Assembly (NCBI GenBank): GCA_003155465.1
Contig: PMCR01000141.1
Span: 128 to 7,319 of the forward strand
Direction: 5' to 3'
Length of the DNA: 7,192 bases
From: Myxococcales bacterium
GTDB lineage: Bacteria; Myxococcota; Polyangia; Fen-1088
The translations under genes and the position numbers were made by a program. The notes under the pieces were generated by a model. That model saw only the letters and a list, made by a program, of their open reading frames with translations. It was not told where the DNA came from and did not search any database. Positions within the stretch are counted from its first letter, which is position 1, and each line of letters starts with the position of its first letter. Positions 4,975 to 7,192 of this stretch are shown here, one piece after another.

Positions 4975-6567
4975 TCACGGACAGACGGACGGCGTGTTCA
5001 GTTGACTCCGGATGCTCGATATCGTCGAACCCCAACTGCTGTTGGGGTTGTACTGTGCAATCGACACGACACCATCCGCGATACGCGCATTGATGTTCGC
5101 CGGGACATCCCAGGCGGTGTCATGTCCCGCTGAGCCTCCGCCCGCTCCGTAGCCTGTGTCGGCCAGGATCGGTTTGCCGGTGACCTGGTGCAGACCCGCC
5201 CACGTCATGCCGTTTGAGGATCGAATCTTGGCCGTAGCGGCACTCGTCCCGCCGCCCGAAGTGTTGACGAAGGTGAAGAGGGACATGTCGAAATTCGAGT
5301 ACCAGCTCTTGCCGTTGTCCGAGCCATTGTTTGGGCCTACCCAGGGTGAGACATCCATGGAGAAGACTGCGTTTGGCAACGAACTCTTGAGGGCATTGAC
5401 CAGGGCTGTCATCTTGGTCCCTGCGTCCGCGCCAGACCAGGGCTGGCTTTGGCCGGTGCCCGTGTACTGGTACCAATCCGGCTCCATCTCGAAGACGATG
5501 GGTTTTCCGCCGAGGCAGCCCGCAAAACCGGTTGAGTTGCTTGTATAAGCGGCAAGGATGGCCGACCAGTCCTGGGTGATGTACTGCGCGCCATAGGTGC
5601 ACAGGGTGCCGCCGCTGCAGCCGCTCATGTTGCAGTCGCACAGCTTGTCTTGGTTTTTCACGTAGTTGGCAGAAATGTAGGTCACATCCACCGGAACCAA
5701 ACCCGCGAGAGAGCCCTTCGCTTCGGTGCACACGTAGCTCTGGCTCCAGGTGCCCATCATCCATCCAGGAGTGAAGTAGTCCAACTGAGAGATCATCGAT
5801 GCGCCAGTACCTGTCGCCTTCGAATCGATGGTACCGAAGTGGAATCGGCATTGGCTGAAGACCTTGCCCGCCGGTGGCGTACTGGTGCTTCCGCCGGTAG
5901 AACTTCCGCCGGTCGCAGTCGTACCGCCCCTTGCGGTCGTCCCCCCCGTTGTCGTGCCGCCCGTCGCGGTCGTCCCACCCCGGCTGGTCGTACCGCCCGT
6001 CGCGCTCGTCCCACCCGCAGCCGTACCGCCCGTCGCGGTCGTGCCGCCCCTTGCGGTCGTCCCACCAGCGATCGTACCGCCCGTCGCGGTCGTCCCACCC
6101 GCGGTCGTCCCGCCTGTCGTCGTCGTGCCACCCCGGCCGGTCACGCCGCCCGTAGCGGTACCACCGCTTCCGCCGGTCGAGGCCGTGGTGGTGCTCGTCG
6201 AGCCCCCGGTTCGCGTGGATCCCCCTGTGCTCGCTGGTCCCGTCGAACCGCCCGTACTCGCTGGCCCCGTCGAGCCTCCTGTGCTCGCTGGCCCCGTCGA
6301 GCCACCCGTGCTCGCTGGCCCCGCCGAACCACCCGTGCTCGCCGGTTCAGTAGAGCCGCCCGAGCTGCTACTCGTGCTGCTGTTGCCGCCGGATGGGACA
6401 ACGGCGCTCTGCGAACCCCCAGCCCCCGAATTTCCCGCCGTCGCACTTGTGCCCGCAGCGGGACTGCCGGCTTGTGGCGTGCTATCGCCATTGCCTCCCG
6501 CACATCCCGCGACTGCCAGGAAGAGCAGCGTCGTGCAAAGACGTATTCCAGAGCTTCCGTGATGCAT
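4975..6567 (-). CDS. Surface lipoprotein with Gly/Thr/Ser repeat linker and glycoside-hydrolase-like C-terminal domain
   Basis: A 530-residue secreted lipoprotein. The signal peptide ends in a good lipobox (LFLAVAGC, lipid Cys22). Residues 23-234 are a flexible linker of Gly, Thr, Ser and Ala, including five copies of a nine-residue unit (GPASTGGST type) and a long GGTTA/GGTTARGGTTATGG array. Residues 235-530 form a globular domain with eight cysteines, likely disulfides. It contains strand-like motifs reminiscent of a TIM-barrel glycoside hydrolase: PIVFEMEPDW (356-365; Glu360 and Glu362), VFSMDVSPW (401-409; Asp405) and PILADTGYG (466-474). I cannot assign a numbered family, and catalysis is an inference. 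It probably sits on the outer membrane with the domain held away from the surface. ATG 6565-6567 is chosen because AAGGAG lies 8 nt upstream and the signal peptide follows directly; an in-frame ATG at 6606 would add 13 hydrophilic residues. Confidence 0.78.
   Translation of the reverse strand: MHHGSSGIRLCTTLLFLAVAGCAGGNGDSTPQAGSPAAGTSATAGNSGAGGSQSAVVPSGGNSSTSSSSGGSTEPASTGGSAGPASTGGSTGPASTGGSTGPASTGGSTGPASTGGSTRTGGSTSTTTASTGGSGGTATGGVTGRGGTTTTGGTTAGGTTATGGTIAGGTTARGGTTATGGTAAGGTSATGGTTSRGGTTATGGTTTGGTTARGGTTATGGSSTGGSTSTPPAGKVFSQCRFHFGTIDSKATGTGASMISQLDYFTPGWMMGTWSQSYVCTEAKGSLAGLVPVDVTYISANYVKNQDKLCDCNMSGCSGGTLCTYGAQYITQDWSAILAAYTSNSTGFAGCLGGKPIVFEMEPDWYQYTGTGQSQPWSGADAGTKMTALVNALKSSLPNAVFSMDVSPWVGPNNGSDNGKSWYSNFDMSLFTFVNTSGGGTSAATAKIRSSNGMTWAGLHQVTGKPILADTGYGAGGGSAGHDTAWDVPANINARIADGVVSIAQYNPNSSWGSTISSIRSQLNTPSVCP
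5028..5049. repeat. Perfect 9-bp hairpin inside the lipoprotein gene, near its 3' end
   Basis: AACCCCAAC and its reverse complement GTTGGGGTT flank a 4-nt TGCT loop. On the coding (minus) strand it encodes part of Y-N-P-N-S-S-W-G-S, about 55-75 bp before the stop codon. No T-run follows on either strand, so it is not a standard intrinsic terminator. Confidence 0.6.
5891..6170 (-). repeat. Degenerate GGT(T/A)-rich tandem repeat coding the Gly/Thr linker
   Basis: The region is made of irregular 15- and 18-nt units. On the coding strand they read as Gly-Gly-Thr-Thr/Ala-type penta- and hexapeptides such as GGTTARGGTTATGG. Unit lengths are multiples of three, so gain or loss of units keeps the frame. 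On the plus strand the same DNA gives a long VVPP-rich open frame, which is an artefact. Confidence 0.7.
6215..6349 (-). repeat. Five tandem 27-bp units in the lipoprotein linker
   Basis: Copies run 6215-6241, 6242-6268, 6269-6295, 6296-6322 and 6323-6349, with a decayed sixth beginning at 6350. Each codes nine residues of the GPASTGGST type. The three central copies are nearly identical at the DNA level, which suggests recent duplication by slippage or unequal recombination. Confidence 0.8.
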
Positions 6568-6928
6568 TTCTCGATCTCCTTGATGGGCGTGGGTGAGCAT
6601 GGTCATGCGCGACGTGACTAGTCTTACTCCCTAGCAGTAGCGCCCGAGGCAGTTTCGGTTCAATCGGCCCGCCAACACAGATTGACATGCGACGGGCTTA
6701 AGGACACCCGCGTTTCCTTCCGGAGGTCCGGGTGTGGACACCATCAGGAACTCGCTGGAACCTTCGGGCGATTCAACCAGACACAAAGCCACTTCTTCCG
6801 TTGGAGTGGGAGAGCGCTGCCTATTCGTGCAGAAATCTGACGCTATCTAGCCTATTGCGCCAAACCAGCGGACAGTCTCGCCTCACTCACAGAGGGCGAC
6901 CACGTGGTCGCCCCTCGCGTGACGTGCC
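6568..6928. other. 361-bp gap without a recognisable gene
   Basis: The gap lies between the end of the trpB fragment and the start of the lipoprotein gene, both on the minus strand. It holds the lipoprotein ribosome-binding site (AAGGAG, 6576-6581), a possible weak -35-like TTGAAC without a clear -10 partner around 6655-6662, an imperfect stem ACACCCG (6704-6710) with CGGGTGT (6729-6735), and a 20-nt palindrome at 6894-6913. A plus-strand open frame at 6732-7019 runs antisense into trpB, shows no protein-like composition, and is not called. Confidence 0.5.
6894..6913. terminator. Perfect 20-nt palindrome downstream of trpB, possible terminator hairpin
   Basis: GGGCGACCACGTGGTCGCCC is perfectly self-complementary and can fold as an 8-bp GC-rich stem with an ACGT loop. 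It begins 15 nt after the trpB stop on the minus strand, where a terminator is expected. No T-tract follows, so either factor-independent termination is weak or the site is a binding site for a dimeric regulator. Confidence 0.45.
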
Positions 6929-7192
6929 CTACCAGCGGCCCGTCTTGCGTGCCTCCGCTTTGGGCATGCCCTTCAATGCCTGCAGGTTCTTCTGGATCTC
7001 ATCGTCGGGCAACACGTAGTCGGTAAGCCCGCCTGACAGGTACGCATCGTAGCCAGACAGATCCATCAGGCCGTGGCCGCTGTAGTTGAAGAGTATGACT
7101 TTTTGCTCGCCGCTATCGCGGCACTTGTTGGCTTCGTCAATCACGGCCGCGATGGCATGGCTGGTTTCGGGCGCACAGATGGTGCCCTCGGT
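6929..7192 (-). CDS. trpB: Tryptophan synthase beta chain (TrpB2 type), C-terminal fragment
   Basis: The last 87 residues of a protein whose start lies beyond the window; the frame is open from base 7192 and ends with TGA at 6929-6931. The fragment reads [20 protein letters not shown], then [23 protein letters not shown] and a terminal segment with D-Y-x-L-P-D-D-E-I. The '[PC]APE[ST].HAI' segment and 'SGHG..DL..Y..YL.G' are the C-terminal signature of the PLP-dependent TrpB2 subgroup; ordinary TrpB1 has SGRGDKD at that point. The enzyme makes tryptophan from indole and serine in the cytoplasm. TrpB2 is often encoded away from trpA, and no trpA follows here. A basic tail ([10 protein letters not shown]) ends the protein. 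Confidence 0.88.
   Translation of the reverse strand, partial: TEGTICAPETSHAIAAVIDEANKCRDSGEQKVILFNYSGHGLMDLSGYDAYLSGGLTDYVLPDDEIQKNLQALKGMPKAEARKTGRW

Noticed and set aside
5891..6349. CRISPR array
   Set aside because: Units are contiguous and coding, with no unique spacers of constant length between identical repeats.
5828..6562. Long plus-strand open frame rich in V-V-P-P repeats
   Set aside because: It is the complement of the Gly/Thr-repeat linker. The composition follows from the repeat, and the minus strand has a ribosome-binding site, lipobox and folded domain.
6568..6606. 13-residue longer start for the lipoprotein gene
   Set aside because: It places charged, hydrophilic residues before the signal peptide and has no better ribosome-binding site than the AAGGAG that serves the ATG at 6567.
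6732..7019. Plus-strand open frame of 95 codons
   Set aside because: It runs antisense into trpB and has no ribosome-binding site, domain or plausible protein composition.

Overview
GC-rich chromosomal DNA of a deltaproteobacterial or myxobacterial type (Polyangia/Myxococcota-like). The grounds are high GC with strong third-position GC bias, a surface lipoprotein with a long Gly/Thr/Ser low-complexity linker typical of Polyangiales, small leaderless-looking genes, and 'CACAGAG'-type repeats between genes. This assignment is an inference; no rRNA or marker gene is present. I see no mobile element, tRNA, CRISPR array or phage gene.

Layout. Positions 1-258 (+) hold the C-terminal end of an RND/MMPL-type membrane exporter. 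Positions 302-745 (+) encode a small protein with two exactly spaced four-cysteine modules. A convergent intergenic gap (746-967) with a long-range inverted repeat follows. Positions 968-1900 (-) encode a MurQ-family SIS-domain protein that keeps the fold signature but has lost several expected active-site residues. A divergent intergenic region (1901-2025) carries a 3 x 9-bp CACAGAG repeat and a -10 box immediately upstream of the next gene. Positions 2026-3117 (+) encode an exported LPP20/FlgT-like protein, and 3114-3665 (+) an exported TlpA/ResA-like thioredoxin-fold protein; the two overlap by ATGA and form an operon. The other strand follows: 3852-4913 (-) an agmatine deiminase with its own promoter, 4975-6567 (-) a secreted lipoprotein with a repeat-rich linker and a probable glycoside-hydrolase-like C-terminal domain, a 361-bp gap without a recognisable gene, and 6929-7192 (-) the C-terminal end of a TrpB2-type tryptophan synthase beta chain followed by a perfect 20-nt palindrome.

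The genes do not form one pathway. They are a mix of envelope functions (RND exporter, exported LPP20-like and redoxin pair, surface hydrolase-like lipoprotein, MurQ-like protein) and metabolism (agmatine, tryptophan). The points most worth a second look are the duplicated C-x9-C-x10-C-x2-C protein, the MurQ homologue with substituted catalytic and sugar-phosphate loops, and the recurrent -10 boxes 6-8 nt before start codons, which suggest leaderless transcripts.
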